Translations under genes and position numbers: made by a program
From: Nanobdellota archaeon
GTDB lineage: Archaea; Nanobdellota; Nanobdellia; Pacearchaeales; GW2011-AR1
Length of the DNA: 9,647 bases
Assembly (NCBI GenBank): GCA_030704765.1
Contig: JAUYDD010000138.1
Span: 1-9,647 of the forward strand
Direction of reading: 5' to 3'
The notes under the pieces: model-generated
Seen by the model: only the letters and a program-made list of their open reading frames with translations
The model's database searches: none
What the model was told of the DNA's origin: nothing
In this document: positions 1 to 5,820 of the stretch, piece after piece
Position numbering within the stretch: the first letter of the stretch is position 1
How the letters are laid out: each line of letters opens with the position of its first letter

Positions 1-256
1 ATTTCATAAAGGAGAAGTTGCCCAAGCACATATCTTACATAACTTAGGATATAGGGAATTTAAGTGCAGAGGCAATGAAAAGTGTGAGAATGAAATGAAT
101 TTGTTCTCAACGGCGTACAATCTGATAAAAATTTACAAAAAGTGGAAAGAAAAGGGAGGAAATTTAGAGATATCTATAAAAAAATATTTTTTATTGAGAA
201 ATTTACTATTTTTTAAAAGAATTGTAACACAACCTGGTGGGGGGCATGTTACCTAA
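1..256 (+). CDS. DDE transposase, C-terminal end (partial, runs off left edge)
   Basis: The frame is open from base 2 to a TAA at 254-256 and gives about 84 residues with no start in the window. The pattern E-x(5)-H-I-x-H-N-L-G-Y-R-E-F-K-C-R-G followed by E...AYNLIKIYKKW matches the end of IS4/IS1182-type DDE transposases, where the catalytic glutamate precedes a helix and a conserved Y/F-R-x-F...RG...NL tail. The glutamate at residue 5 of the visible part aligns with that catalytic E. The enzyme would cut and join DNA at the ends of its insertion sequence. The last 25 residues are hydrophobic/basic and unlike the core, so the end may be degenerate. No terminal inverted repeat could be identified downstream. 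The family call rests on motif memory only. Confidence 0.65.
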   Translation, partial: FHKGEVAQAHILHNLGYREFKCRGNEKCENEMNLFSTAYNLIKIYKKWKEKGGNLEISIKKYFLLRNLLFFKRIVTQPGGGHVT

Positions 257-434
257 GGTTAACAATCTCACATGGTTTTTTCGTTTTATCTACGGAAATC
301 CATTTCGTGTTTTTTCTCACAATTTTGACAACTTTTGTTGGATTTAGCTGGTTCAACGCTCCCCACGTTTTCCTAAATTAAAGTAATAAAGTTAGAAATT
401 TGAAGGTAAACTAAACTAAGAATTAAAGTTTTAT
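257..434. other. Intergenic stretch between transposase end and orphan gene
   Basis: This 178-base stretch has no convincing gene. It contains an imperfect palindrome right after the transposase stop (GTTACCT-A-AGGTTAAC, 248-263, one bulge) and a small hairpin ACGGAAAT/ATTTCGT near 283-300. Either could be a terminator or part of the insertion-sequence end. I could not identify a terminal inverted repeat or target duplication. Confidence 0.35.
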
Positions 435-866
435 TTAATATCTCCACACGCCAGCAGGAAGACCCAAACTTGGATTTCCAGGAGATACTGAAATTACTCT
501 TGGTTCTCTATCTTGTTGCCTTGTTATAGCCATTCTTCTTGCAGCCTCTTCAGCTAATTCCTTATCTATTTCTGCTATTTTCATAGGATAATCTGCTTGC
601 TTGCAAATTTCAACTCTTGAATCTGCAAAGACTCTTAAGCCGATAATATCTCTTTCATCTTTATTATCTTGACCATAAATATCAACATTTGTATTAGCCT
701 CATAATCTTGATATCCTTTGTTTTTATCTTTTTTAACAAAACTAAATAACCTTGTCATATCTTCTAAAGTTAATTGTGAAGATGCTCTTATAGCTACCCC
801 TATTTGATTTTCTGGACCTTGAACAGATTTTAATGAATAGTATCTTTCTATTTGTTTTTTTGCCAT
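435..866 (-). CDS. Hypothetical protein, 143 aa
   Basis: I do not recognise this protein. It is soluble, with no signal peptide or membrane segment, and begins MAKKQIERYYSL. The middle (about residues 60-90) is polar and strand-like, with DIYGQDNKDERDIIGLRVFAD. Residues 95-120 form a charged helix rich in E, A, K and R. The tail is rich in P and G and ends LGLPAGVWRY. Start choice: the ATG at 866 has a TATA-like box about 25 bases upstream and no Shine-Dalgarno motif, which fits a leaderless transcript. It is divergent from the toxin-antitoxin pair and shares its upstream region of about 110 bases. It reads toward the transposase remnant and so lies in the accessory segment. No function can be assigned. 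Confidence 0.7.
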   Translation of the reverse strand: MAKKQIERYYSLKSVQGPENQIGVAIRASSQLTLEDMTRLFSFVKKDKNKGYQDYEANTNVDIYGQDNKDERDIIGLRVFADSRVEICKQADYPMKIAEIDKELAEEAARRMAITRQQDREPRVISVSPGNPSLGLPAGVWRY

Positions 867-886
867 ATAACAAAATAGAGTTTACA

Positions 887-895
887 TTTTTAAAC
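887..895 (-). promoter_or_regulatory. TATA box of the 143-aa gene
   Basis: On the minus strand the sequence reads GTTTAAAAA, centred about 25 bases upstream of the ATG at 866. That is the spacing expected if transcription starts at or beside the start codon (leaderless archaeal mRNA). The assignment is by position and composition only; the whole region is AT-rich. Confidence 0.45.
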
Positions 896-949
896 ATATG
901 ATATACTATAATATATATCCTTAATTTATCGTAAAAGAAAAAAGAAACA

Positions 950-958
950 TTTAAATAT
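950..958 (+). promoter_or_regulatory. TATA box of the toxin-antitoxin operon
   Basis: TTTAAATAT lies with its centre about 26 bases upstream of the ATG at 979, so the transcript would begin at or next to that ATG. The box abuts and slightly overlaps the palindromic operator, so a bound antitoxin would block TBP/TFB or the polymerase start site. Confidence 0.55.
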
Positions 959-979
959 ACATATGTATACAATTGTATA
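956..979 (+). promoter_or_regulatory. Tandem overlapping palindromic operator of the antitoxin
   Basis: Two perfect 14-bp palindromes, TATACATATGTATA (956-969) and TATACAATTGTATA (966-979), share four bases. Their centres are exactly 10 bp apart, one helical turn. Both have TATAC/GTATA half-sites and differ only in the central four bases. Ribbon-helix-helix antitoxins typically bind such tandem sites as stacked dimers and repress their own operon. The site fills the gap from the TATA box to the start codon. The palindromes are read directly from the sequence; the operator role is inferred. Confidence 0.65.
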
Positions 980-1215
980 TGGAAACAACAATAAGAATAA
1001 ATCCTGAAACAAAAACAAAACTTGACGAGTTCAGACAATATAAAAATGAAAGTTATGACGAATTAGTTAGAAAAATAATCGTTGTTGCGAAAACTTGTGA
1101 AAAAGAACCTAAGCTAAGCCAAAAAACTATTCAAGAGATAAAAGAAGCAAGAGAAAGAATAAAAAAAGGCGAGTTTTACACAGAAGAAGAAGCTAAGAAG
1201 ATTCTAGGATTATAA
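979..1215 (+). CDS. Ribbon-helix-helix antitoxin (type II TA), 78 aa
   Basis: This is a predicted antitoxin that neutralises the toxin encoded immediately downstream and represses the operon. Residues 3-7 (TTIRI) form the DNA-binding beta-strand of a ribbon-helix-helix fold, followed by NPETKTKLDEFRQYKN as helix 1 and SYDELVRKII as helix 2. The C-terminal half (about 48-78) is a charged helix ending in KKGEFYTEEEAKKILGL, a tail typical of RelB-like antitoxins that wraps the toxin. Start choice: the ATG at 979 is preferred over an in-frame TTG at 973. The TATA box points to 979, and the TTG lies inside the palindromic operator. The toxin gene begins 34 bases after the stop codon. Confidence 0.8.
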   Translation: METTIRINPETKTKLDEFRQYKNESYDELVRKIIVVAKTCEKEPKLSQKTIQEIKEARERIKKGEFYTEEEAKKILGL

Positions 1216-1249
1216 TAAGAATTATGAATATGCTTTATTTAATTTATTC

Positions 1250-1501
1250 ATGTATAATCTTATTTTTGAAAAGAGTGCTTTGGAATCATTGAACAAACTT
1301 GAACCACAAATAAAAGAAAGGATTTGGAATAAACTTCAACAATGTAAAGAAAATCCTTTTAGGTTTCTCGAACACTTAGAAGAAATTGATGGATTTAAAT
1401 TAAGAGTAGGAGATTATAGGGCAATAGTTGATGTTGATAATTCTACAAAAACTATCAAAGTTTTAAAGGTGGGTCATAGAAAGAATGTTTATGAGAGATA
1501 G
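1250..1501 (+). CDS. RelE/ParE-superfamily toxin, 83 aa
   Basis: This is the predicted toxin of the pair. RelE members cut mRNA in the ribosomal A site; ParE members poison gyrase. The length (83 aa) and layout are standard: a strand (YNLIFEKSA), two helices (LESLNKLEPQIKERIWNKLQQC), then the strands GFKLRVGDYRAIV and KVLKVGHRKNVYER. Visible conserved residues are Arg52 and Arg57 in the K-L-R-V-G-D-Y-R motif, and His76, Arg77 and Tyr81 in the V-G-H-R-x-x-V-Y tail. This tail is the usual RelE signature, so mRNA interferase activity is more likely than gyrase poisoning. No Shine-Dalgarno motif precedes the ATG. The toxin is probably co-transcribed with, and translated less than, the antitoxin. 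Confidence 0.88.
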   Translation: MYNLIFEKSALESLNKLEPQIKERIWNKLQQCKENPFRFLEHLEEIDGFKLRVGDYRAIVDVDNSTKTIKVLKVGHRKNVYER

Positions 1502-1570
1502 TTTTTCAATCACGAGGAAAAAGTTGGGAAGTTAATCCTAAGTTTAAAGAAATCGTGGGGAAAATGTCAT

Positions 1571-1595
1571 TAATTTAATCGATAAGATTAAATTA
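1571..1595. terminator. Hairpin between convergent toxin and CARF-like genes
   Basis: This is a perfect 10-bp inverted repeat, TAATTTAATC and GATTAAATTA, around a 5-base loop. It sits between two convergent genes, ending 3 bases before the stop of the minus-strand gene. All but two of the stem pairs are A-T, so it is a weak fold but well placed as a bidirectional terminator. Confidence 0.45.
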
Positions 1596-1598
1596 TCA

Positions 1599-1946
1599 TC
1601 ACATGAAAATAATCCCGTCTTTTGTTAGTGCAGTGAAACGAATGCCAACAGGCAAAGAAAGAAGTGCTGAAATCAAAGCCATGTGCTCTTTACCTTCTCC
1701 ACTAGCAATTGACAATGCAACTTCCACACTTCTTATTTTTCCTTGTAGTTTTTTCACGAGTTCTGTTTTTAGATCTACAAGTCCAGAAGATTTTATTTCA
1801 ATAAACTCAAAATCCTTTTCTACATTGAACTTTTTTGCAAAATCATTTCCTATTAAGAATATATTCTCCCATTCTCCTCTGTTAATGACTCCTGCAACCT
1901 GGCCCCAAGTTCCTTCATCTTTACCTAAAAAAGCAACTAGTTCCAT
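1599..1946 (-). CDS. Conserved hypothetical protein, possible CARF-like/Rossmann domain, 115 aa
   Basis: I recognise no named family with certainty. The pattern is that of an alternating alpha/beta domain: strand ELVAFLGK (2-9), helix with GQVAGVINRGEW, strand NIFLIGND (28-35), strand FEFIEIK (46-52), helix LVDLKTELVKKL, strand VEVALSIA (74-81), glycine-rich turn S82-G-E-G-K-E-H88, helix MALISALLSL, and strand GIRFTALT (101-108). A strand followed by an S/T-G-x-x-K turn and a helix resembles the ligand-binding motif of CARF domains, which sense cyclic oligonucleotides, but no effector domain or CRISPR locus is present. Start choice: GGTGA lies 6 bases before the ATG. The protein may only share the Rossmann topology. 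Confidence 0.6.
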   Translation of the reverse strand: MELVAFLGKDEGTWGQVAGVINRGEWENIFLIGNDFAKKFNVEKDFEFIEIKSSGLVDLKTELVKKLQGKIRSVEVALSIASGEGKEHMALISALLSLPVGIRFTALTKDGIIFM

Positions 1947-1952
1947 CTTTTT

Positions 1953-1957
1953 TCACC
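1953..1957 (-). promoter_or_regulatory. Shine-Dalgarno site of the CARF-like gene
   Basis: GGTGA on the minus strand sits 6 bases upstream of the ATG at 1946 and complements the 3' end of archaeal 16S rRNA. It supports this start. Most other first genes in the window appear leaderless. Confidence 0.5.
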
Positions 1958-2069
1958 AATAATAAAACCTTATTTTTGTTTATAAGTTTATATGTAATCA
2001 AAAATATGTAAAATTCTTTTATATAATATGCGGTTATAGTTCTAATTATATTAACTGAAATCAAAAAAA

Positions 2070-2148
2070 CAATGGGCCACCACACCCTAAAGGTTTTTTG
2101 CCACGGCAAAAAATCGCCTGCTGGCTAGTGTGGTTTGATTGGCCCTTG
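2070..2148. repeat. Folded repeat copy 1 (cloverleaf-like, IS200/IS605-type end)
   Basis: The 54-base core (2080-2133) is closed by CCACAC/GTGTGG and contains three small arms: CC-TAAA-GG; TTTTTTGC with GCAAAAAA around a CACG loop; and GCC-TGCT-GGC. Outside the core, GGGCCA (2074-2079) pairs with TGGCCC (2140-2145), extended by CAA/TTG, with TTTGAT bulged. It matches the copy at 9480-9533 in 48 of 54 bases without gaps. The closing stem followed by GGTTT resembles the subterminal hairpins of IS200/IS605 elements. No transposase is adjacent to this copy, so it is a remnant, a non-autonomous element, or an RNA-level element. Confidence 0.65.
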
Positions 2149-2160
2149 TTTTTAGGATGC

Positions 2161-2216
2161 TCAGAAATTAAAACAAACTGACATCCACATCTTAAAAGAT
2201 GTGGTTTAATTTCTGA
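2161..2216. repeat. Nested hairpin with TGACATCC motif
   Basis: A 12-bp inverted repeat, TCAGAAATTAAA (2161-2172) and TTTAATTTCTGA (2205-2216), encloses a perfect hairpin, CCACATCT-TAAA-AGATGTGG (2185-2204). The inner hairpin is preceded by TGACATCC, also found just before the repeat copy near 9471, and is followed by GGTTT as in both repeat copies. This fits a subterminal hairpin of an IS200/IS605-type element or a short non-autonomous derivative. The pairing is read directly; the mobile origin is inferred. Confidence 0.5.
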
Positions 2217-2293
2217 CATTAATAAAAATTTCAGTTTCTAAATATAGTGAAAAACATAAATAACTGAGCAAAAATTTATTTCCTTTCCTATAA

Positions 2294-2303
2294 CTTTAAA
2301 TAT
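2294..2303 (+). promoter_or_regulatory. TATA box of the HTH regulator gene
   Basis: CTTTAAATAT is centred about 32 bases before the ATG at 2331, which predicts a start of transcription a few bases upstream of the ATG and thus a nearly leaderless mRNA. No Shine-Dalgarno motif is present. Confidence 0.4.
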
Positions 2304-2330
2304 TGAAAAAATCTATTTATGTAGTATAAA

Positions 2331-2792
2331 ATGGTAAATAGAATAAAAGATGTCCCACTAGCAGAAATAACTTTAAGAAAATATGAAAAACCAGCTAATC
2401 TTGAAAAAAGAGAATTAGTAAGAAAAGTTTGCCTTTCTTTAGGCTTATTGCAGCTTGGTGATTCCAGGGATGTTATTGTTGATATAATGATAGTTCTAAC
2501 TGAATCTAATAAGAAAAAAGAAAAACTTACAAGTGATGAAATCAATGCAAGAGTAGGTGAAATAAGAAAACAATACAGCCTAGAAAACAAAGGCCTTGCT
2601 GAATCAAATATAAGAAGACAATTGAAAAGACTCAGGGATAAGATGATAATTGATAAGTCTGAAAACAAATATTATATGATTGAGAACCTGAGTCTAAAGG
2701 ATATATTCAGGAACAATATAGAGAAGTTCGTCTTGCCTCAGATAATAGAGAGAGTTAAGGAATATCTAGAGGAATTAGAAAAAATCAGTTGA
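2331..2792 (+). CDS. Predicted helix-turn-helix (winged-helix-like) protein, 153 aa
   Basis: This is probably a DNA-binding regulator. It is almost all helical and strongly charged. Residues 26-58 (ELVRKVCLSLGLLQLGDSRDVIVDIMIVLTESN) form a hydrophobic helical block. Residues 66-116 (TSDEINARVGEIRKQYSL...SNIRRQLKRLRDKMIIDKSENKYYMIE) have the order helix - turn - recognition helix - beta wing with Y-Y-M-I, as in winged-helix domains. The C-terminus is a helix that could dimerise. The GLLQ-x-GDSRDVIVDI block resembles a conserved DPANN archaeal family I recall, of unknown target. It stands alone after the folded repeats and ends 4 bases from the end of the convergent protease gene. A general DNA-binding role is more secure than a regulatory one. 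Confidence 0.7.
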   Translation: MVNRIKDVPLAEITLRKYEKPANLEKRELVRKVCLSLGLLQLGDSRDVIVDIMIVLTESNKKKEKLTSDEINARVGEIRKQYSLENKGLAESNIRRQLKRLRDKMIIDKSENKYYMIENLSLKDIFRNNIEKFVLPQIIERVKEYLEELEKIS

Positions 2793-2793
2793 A

Positions 2794-2841
2794 TATTTAA
2801 TAAAATCTTTTTAGAATAGGAATCAGATATTTTATTAAATA
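2794..2841. terminator. Bidirectional terminator-like hairpin at the convergent gene ends
   Basis: A 12-bp perfect inverted repeat, ATTTAATAAAAT (2795-2806) and ATTTTATTAAAT (2829-2840), extends by one T-A pair. It lies just past the stop of the HTH gene and over the last codons and stop of the protease gene. T-rich runs occur on both strands. The fold can serve both convergent transcripts although it overlaps coding sequence. Confidence 0.4.
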
Positions 2842-5013
2842 ATCATAACCATATTTTCTTAAAAATTCACGTATTCGCGGAGTTCCTGTATAATAACCAC
2901 CTGTTGAAACAATGCCTATTTGCCTGCCATTATGGAATAATCCCCCTCCACTTTCTCCTCCAATAATATAATCTGTTGCTCCTATAATATTGCCTACCTT
3001 GCCTATTCTTGTCTGCGTTTGTTTGAATTGACCGCATCCTGGACAACCAATCCTTAAAGCAATATCATTAGGTTTTACAACATGGGTTTCAGGTGCTACA
3101 GGAACATAAGGTATTTTATCAATTATTGTATCTCCTTTAATTAAAGCTACATCCCATCCACTTCCCCTCCAATCACTAATTCCTCCAATTACAGTTCCTT
3201 TAAACTGCCTTTTATCTGACATCTGTATTGTTTCTTTGTATCCAGGCCTTGTTGCACCTCCTAAATGCCCTGCTGTCAAGACTATTGGATAACCATTTTT
3301 ATCTATACCTATTATTGTTCCTGAACCTCCTCCTGTTGGAATCCTTACACTTGCTTTATAGGGATTTCTTCTTATATTTTCCTCTTCTATTATCAATACC
3401 TGTATTGTCCTTTGCAGAACAGCAGCTCCTTGTCTTTCTCCATTATTAGCATAAACTGCTACTTGCTGCTGGGTTTTTGCATCAAGTTCTGAATAGAATT
3501 TCTGAACATCAGGAGTCAATTGATTAAAAGTTATTTGCGGAGAAATATAAAAACCTCCAGAAGTCTTGTAAAAACTCATTGAACTTTTAAAATCACTTTT
3601 TTTTACAGCAGCATATTGGTCACGGTCATTTGCATATACATCAAAATCCTTTATTGAAACACCAGAATTATCAATCAATGTTATCTTTGCCTGACTTGAC
3701 AATCTTCCTTGATTAAAATCACTTATTACTCTTCCCTTAGAATCAAAATATAGATTATTGCTCTCAGCATAAATTGACCGTTTATCCAGGTTAACCATGC
3801 TATTTCCACTTAATTTAATTCCTGGCATCTCACCTTGATTAGAGGGTTTTTCAACTATGACAACACCATTTTTTGCTTGAACACTCACTGTATTATCATT
3901 TGTTATTGTGAATCCTATTCTATTATCAGAATTAAAATATATTCCTGCGCCTTCAGAATTAATAGAGCTTGCAATAATCTTGTCTTTACCCAGATAAAGA
4001 TAACTTTTATCAGCTTGAATCTTACTTTCTTCAAAAGCTAGATAAAGTTTATTAGGATTATATATCAAAAGCTCTTCATTTCTATTAGTTATTATTGCAT
4101 AGTTCCTGTCTTCAAGATAAAATCCATCCTGATAACCTATTATTGTTTCTGTATTTTTGTTTTTTATTATCTCTCCATTTGGAAGAGTCATTTCACCACC
4201 TGATTTTGTTTTAAATGAAAATACTGCACCATTATCAGCGCCAGAATCTTTTTGAGGTTCTTCTAATTTTGTTCCATCAGGAAGAGTCACAGAGACTTTT
4301 TTATCTTCACCAATCTTGACTTTTGTATCAGCTGGAATTGGATAAGTATATCCCTTATATTTTAAATCCATATTAGAACCTGTTTCAAATTCTGCTTTTG
4401 TCAACCCTAAAGAAATATCAAATGAAAAACTTCCGCCTTGTTTAATATCATTATAAGTCGTTTTTTTATCAGGTTCATTTTTATTATATACAGAAAAAGA
4501 ACCTTGCTTTGATAAAGATAAATCGATTTTAGAAGTATCAGCAATAAGATGCACACCTTCGGGTAAATCATATGCTTTATCATGAAAATAATAAGTTGCT
4601 TTTTCAGTTGATTCAATATCTGCTTTTATAATATCCCCTTTATCATTGAAAGTGATTGCTCCACCTTCTTTTATTTTATCATAAATATAATCTCCCTTAT
4701 TTATTTCTCCTCCTTTTTTAAATATAATTCTAACATCATTACCATCTTTTTTTATTATAATATTTTTTAAATAACCTAAATGATTTTTAGGGTCTATTCC
4801 ATCTCCTTTTGAAAGATAAACCCGAGTATATGAATCTCCTTTATTTCCAATAGCTATTTCTCCATTTGAATCAAATGCGTGAAAAACAGGACGTAAAAGA
4901 TTTTCTCCATCCACATCAGTTGATTCATAAAAATATACTCCGTTCTCAAGAGATAATATAGTATTTATGGATAATAACAGCAATAATATTGAAAACATTA
5001 TTTTAAATTTCAT
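2797..5013 (-). CDS. Secreted trypsin-like serine protease with long repetitive N-terminal region, 738 aa
   Basis: This is a predicted extracellular or surface protease. Residues 1-21 form a Sec signal peptide (MKFKIMFSILLLLLSINTILS). Residues 22 to about 490 are beta-rich, with imperfect repeats of about 70 residues: the block beginning YDKIKEGGAITF (about 111) recurs at YNDIKQGGSFSF (about 187), and a shorter third echo lies near 262-283. Residues about 492-548 are helical. The protease domain spans about 556-738 with a complete triad: His583 in VLTAGH, Asp621 in GWDVALIKGD, and Ser688 in GGESGGGLF. Cys657 and Cys660 (CPGC) may form a disulfide between Asp and Ser. GESGGG replaces the GDSGGP of classical trypsins, as in some V8/Do-like members. 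The start codon overlaps the previous gene's stop (ATGA) and has GGAGTGA upstream. The substrate is unknown. Confidence 0.85.
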   Translation of the reverse strand: MKFKIMFSILLLLLSINTILSLENGVYFYESTDVDGENLLRPVFHAFDSNGEIAIGNKGDSYTRVYLSKGDGIDPKNHLGYLKNIIIKKDGNDVRIIFKKGGEINKGDYIYDKIKEGGAITFNDKGDIIKADIESTEKATYYFHDKAYDLPEGVHLIADTSKIDLSLSKQGSFSVYNKNEPDKKTTYNDIKQGGSFSFDISLGLTKAEFETGSNMDLKYKGYTYPIPADTKVKIGEDKKVSVTLPDGTKLEEPQKDSGADNGAVFSFKTKSGGEMTLPNGEIIKNKNTETIIGYQDGFYLEDRNYAIITNRNEELLIYNPNKLYLAFEESKIQADKSYLYLGKDKIIASSINSEGAGIYFNSDNRIGFTITNDNTVSVQAKNGVVIVEKPSNQGEMPGIKLSGNSMVNLDKRSIYAESNNLYFDSKGRVISDFNQGRLSSQAKITLIDNSGVSIKDFDVYANDRDQYAAVKKSDFKSSMSFYKTSGGFYISPQITFNQLTPDVQKFYSELDAKTQQQVAVYANNGERQGAAVLQRTIQVLIIEEENIRRNPYKASVRIPTGGGSGTIIGIDKNGYPIVLTAGHLGGATRPGYKETIQMSDKRQFKGTVIGGISDWRGSGWDVALIKGDTIIDKIPYVPVAPETHVVKPNDIALRIGCPGCGQFKQTQTRIGKVGNIIGATDYIIGGESGGGLFHNGRQIGIVSTGGYYTGTPRIREFLRKYGYDYLIKYLIPILKRFY

Positions 5014-5765
5014 TTTTCACTCCTTAATTTATTAGCAAAATAAAAAGAATAATCTCTTTGATAAAGTTTAGATTTATTATCATTAATTAAAAAAACAATA
5101 GAATCATTGCTTGCTTCAAGCATATGTATTGTCACGTTATTCTCCTCTGATAGAGTGTATAAACATGTCAAGCAGACATCATCTCTTTTCATTTGCTCAT
5201 CTTTTATTTCTTTTGCTATATTATAAATTTTTCCGAGTCTTACTGGAACTTCTGCATAAAAATTCTTAAAAAAATACTTTTTCTTGTCTTTAGTTACAGT
5301 AAGGGGGAATTCTACATTGAAACTGACCTTATTATCATCTATTTTTGCTAAGGTCTTTAAATCTTTATATTTAACTGAAAAATCAGGAAAATCCCTGAAA
5401 TCTTCCAGGCAATAATATAAAAAATTATCCATATATAGAGAAAGTTCTTTTTCCAGAATTTCCTTATCCGGCATTAAATCTTTTCCTTGATAAATATAAT
5501 ATGCAATATCAAGGTCTGTTGAATAGTTTACTGGAGGAGCAACATAACCTCCTGTTGTACCAATGTAATATATAGCTTCTTCTCCTGTATTTTTTACACA
5601 TGTAGATATGTAATTATGCAAAGGATTAATTATTGGAGAGATATCAGATTCAGGATGTTCTCTTATAGAAAAGAAATACGCTAAAATAAATGATACTATC
5701 AATACTCCTATTATCACAAATATTGTTATCTGGGCTTTTCTTTTAACCTCTTTTTTCTTTCTCAT
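5010..5765 (-). CDS. Membrane-anchored protein with pilin-like N-terminus, 251 aa
   Basis: Function unknown. The N-terminus MRKKKEVKRKA-QITIF is strongly basic and leads straight into one membrane segment (about 12-32, ITIFVIIGVLIVSFILAYFF). K-A-Q-I at 10-13 fits the archaeal class III (prepilin peptidase) cleavage pattern, though a plain N-terminal anchor is equally possible. The exterior part has conserved-looking blocks: YISTCVKNTGEEAIYYIGTTGGY (52-74), YMDNFLYYCLEDF (111-123), and four cysteines (56, 119, 198, 201; the last two as CLTC). The overall pattern resembles a widespread DPANN family of unknown role that I recall. It is the first gene of an operon with the secreted protease (4-base ATGA overlap), so the two are probably translated in a coupled way and act together at the cell surface. 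Confidence 0.75.
   Translation of the reverse strand: MRKKKEVKRKAQITIFVIIGVLIVSFILAYFFSIREHPESDISPIINPLHNYISTCVKNTGEEAIYYIGTTGGYVAPPVNYSTDLDIAYYIYQGKDLMPDKEILEKELSLYMDNFLYYCLEDFRDFPDFSVKYKDLKTLAKIDDNKVSFNVEFPLTVTKDKKKYFFKNFYAEVPVRLGKIYNIAKEIKDEQMKRDDVCLTCLYTLSEENNVTIHMLEASNDSIVFLINDNKSKLYQRDYSFYFANKLRSEK
5017..5023 (-). promoter_or_regulatory. Shine-Dalgarno site of the protease gene
   Basis: GGAGTGA on the minus strand lies 3 bases upstream of the protease ATG and inside the end of the preceding gene. It confirms the start at 5013 and the coupled arrangement with the upstream membrane protein. Confidence 0.6.
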
Positions 5766-5781
5766 TTAAATGAATATAAAA

Positions 5782-5792
5782 ATATATATATA
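5782..5792 (-). promoter_or_regulatory. TATA box of the membrane protein-protease operon
   Basis: A TATATATAT run is centred about 22-25 bases upstream of the ATG at 5765, consistent with a leaderless first gene. The downstream gene, in contrast, carries a Shine-Dalgarno site, as is common in archaeal operons. The run is symmetrical, so orientation comes from its position only. Confidence 0.45.
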
Positions 5793-5820
5793 ATTCTTTC
5801 GATAAATTTGAGCTCTAAAG

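Noticed and set aside
236..366. GTGGGG (236-241) and CCCCAC (361-366) as terminal inverted repeats of the left insertion sequence
   Set aside because: Only six bases match at a long distance, with no target duplication, and they do not bracket the transposase gene.
973..978. Earlier TTG start for the antitoxin
   Set aside because: It would add only two residues, lies inside the palindromic operator, and is upstream of the start predicted from the TATA box. The ATG at 979 fits better.
742..1038. Minus-strand reading frame of 98 codons
   Set aside because: It overlaps the orphan gene, the shared promoter region and the antitoxin. The translation is Phe/Tyr/Ile-rich, as expected from the complement of AT-rich coding DNA.
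1603..1962. Plus-strand reading frame of 119 codons opposite the CARF-like gene
   Set aside because: It is antisense to a gene with a good Shine-Dalgarno site and a sensible alpha/beta pattern; its own translation is Ser/Pro/Phe-rich without domain features.
1921..2109. Minus-strand reading frame of 62 codons crossing the folded repeat
   Set aside because: It runs through the repeat arms and the promoter of the CARF-like gene, and its sequence has no recognisable features.
2070..2216. CRISPR array
   Set aside because: The repeats here are inverted hairpins of unequal length, not regularly spaced direct repeats with unique spacers; no cas gene is present.
2288..2668. Minus-strand reading frame of 126 codons
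   Set aside because: It is the complement of the HTH gene; the apparent Leu/Ser-rich membrane-like text is an artefact of antisense reading.
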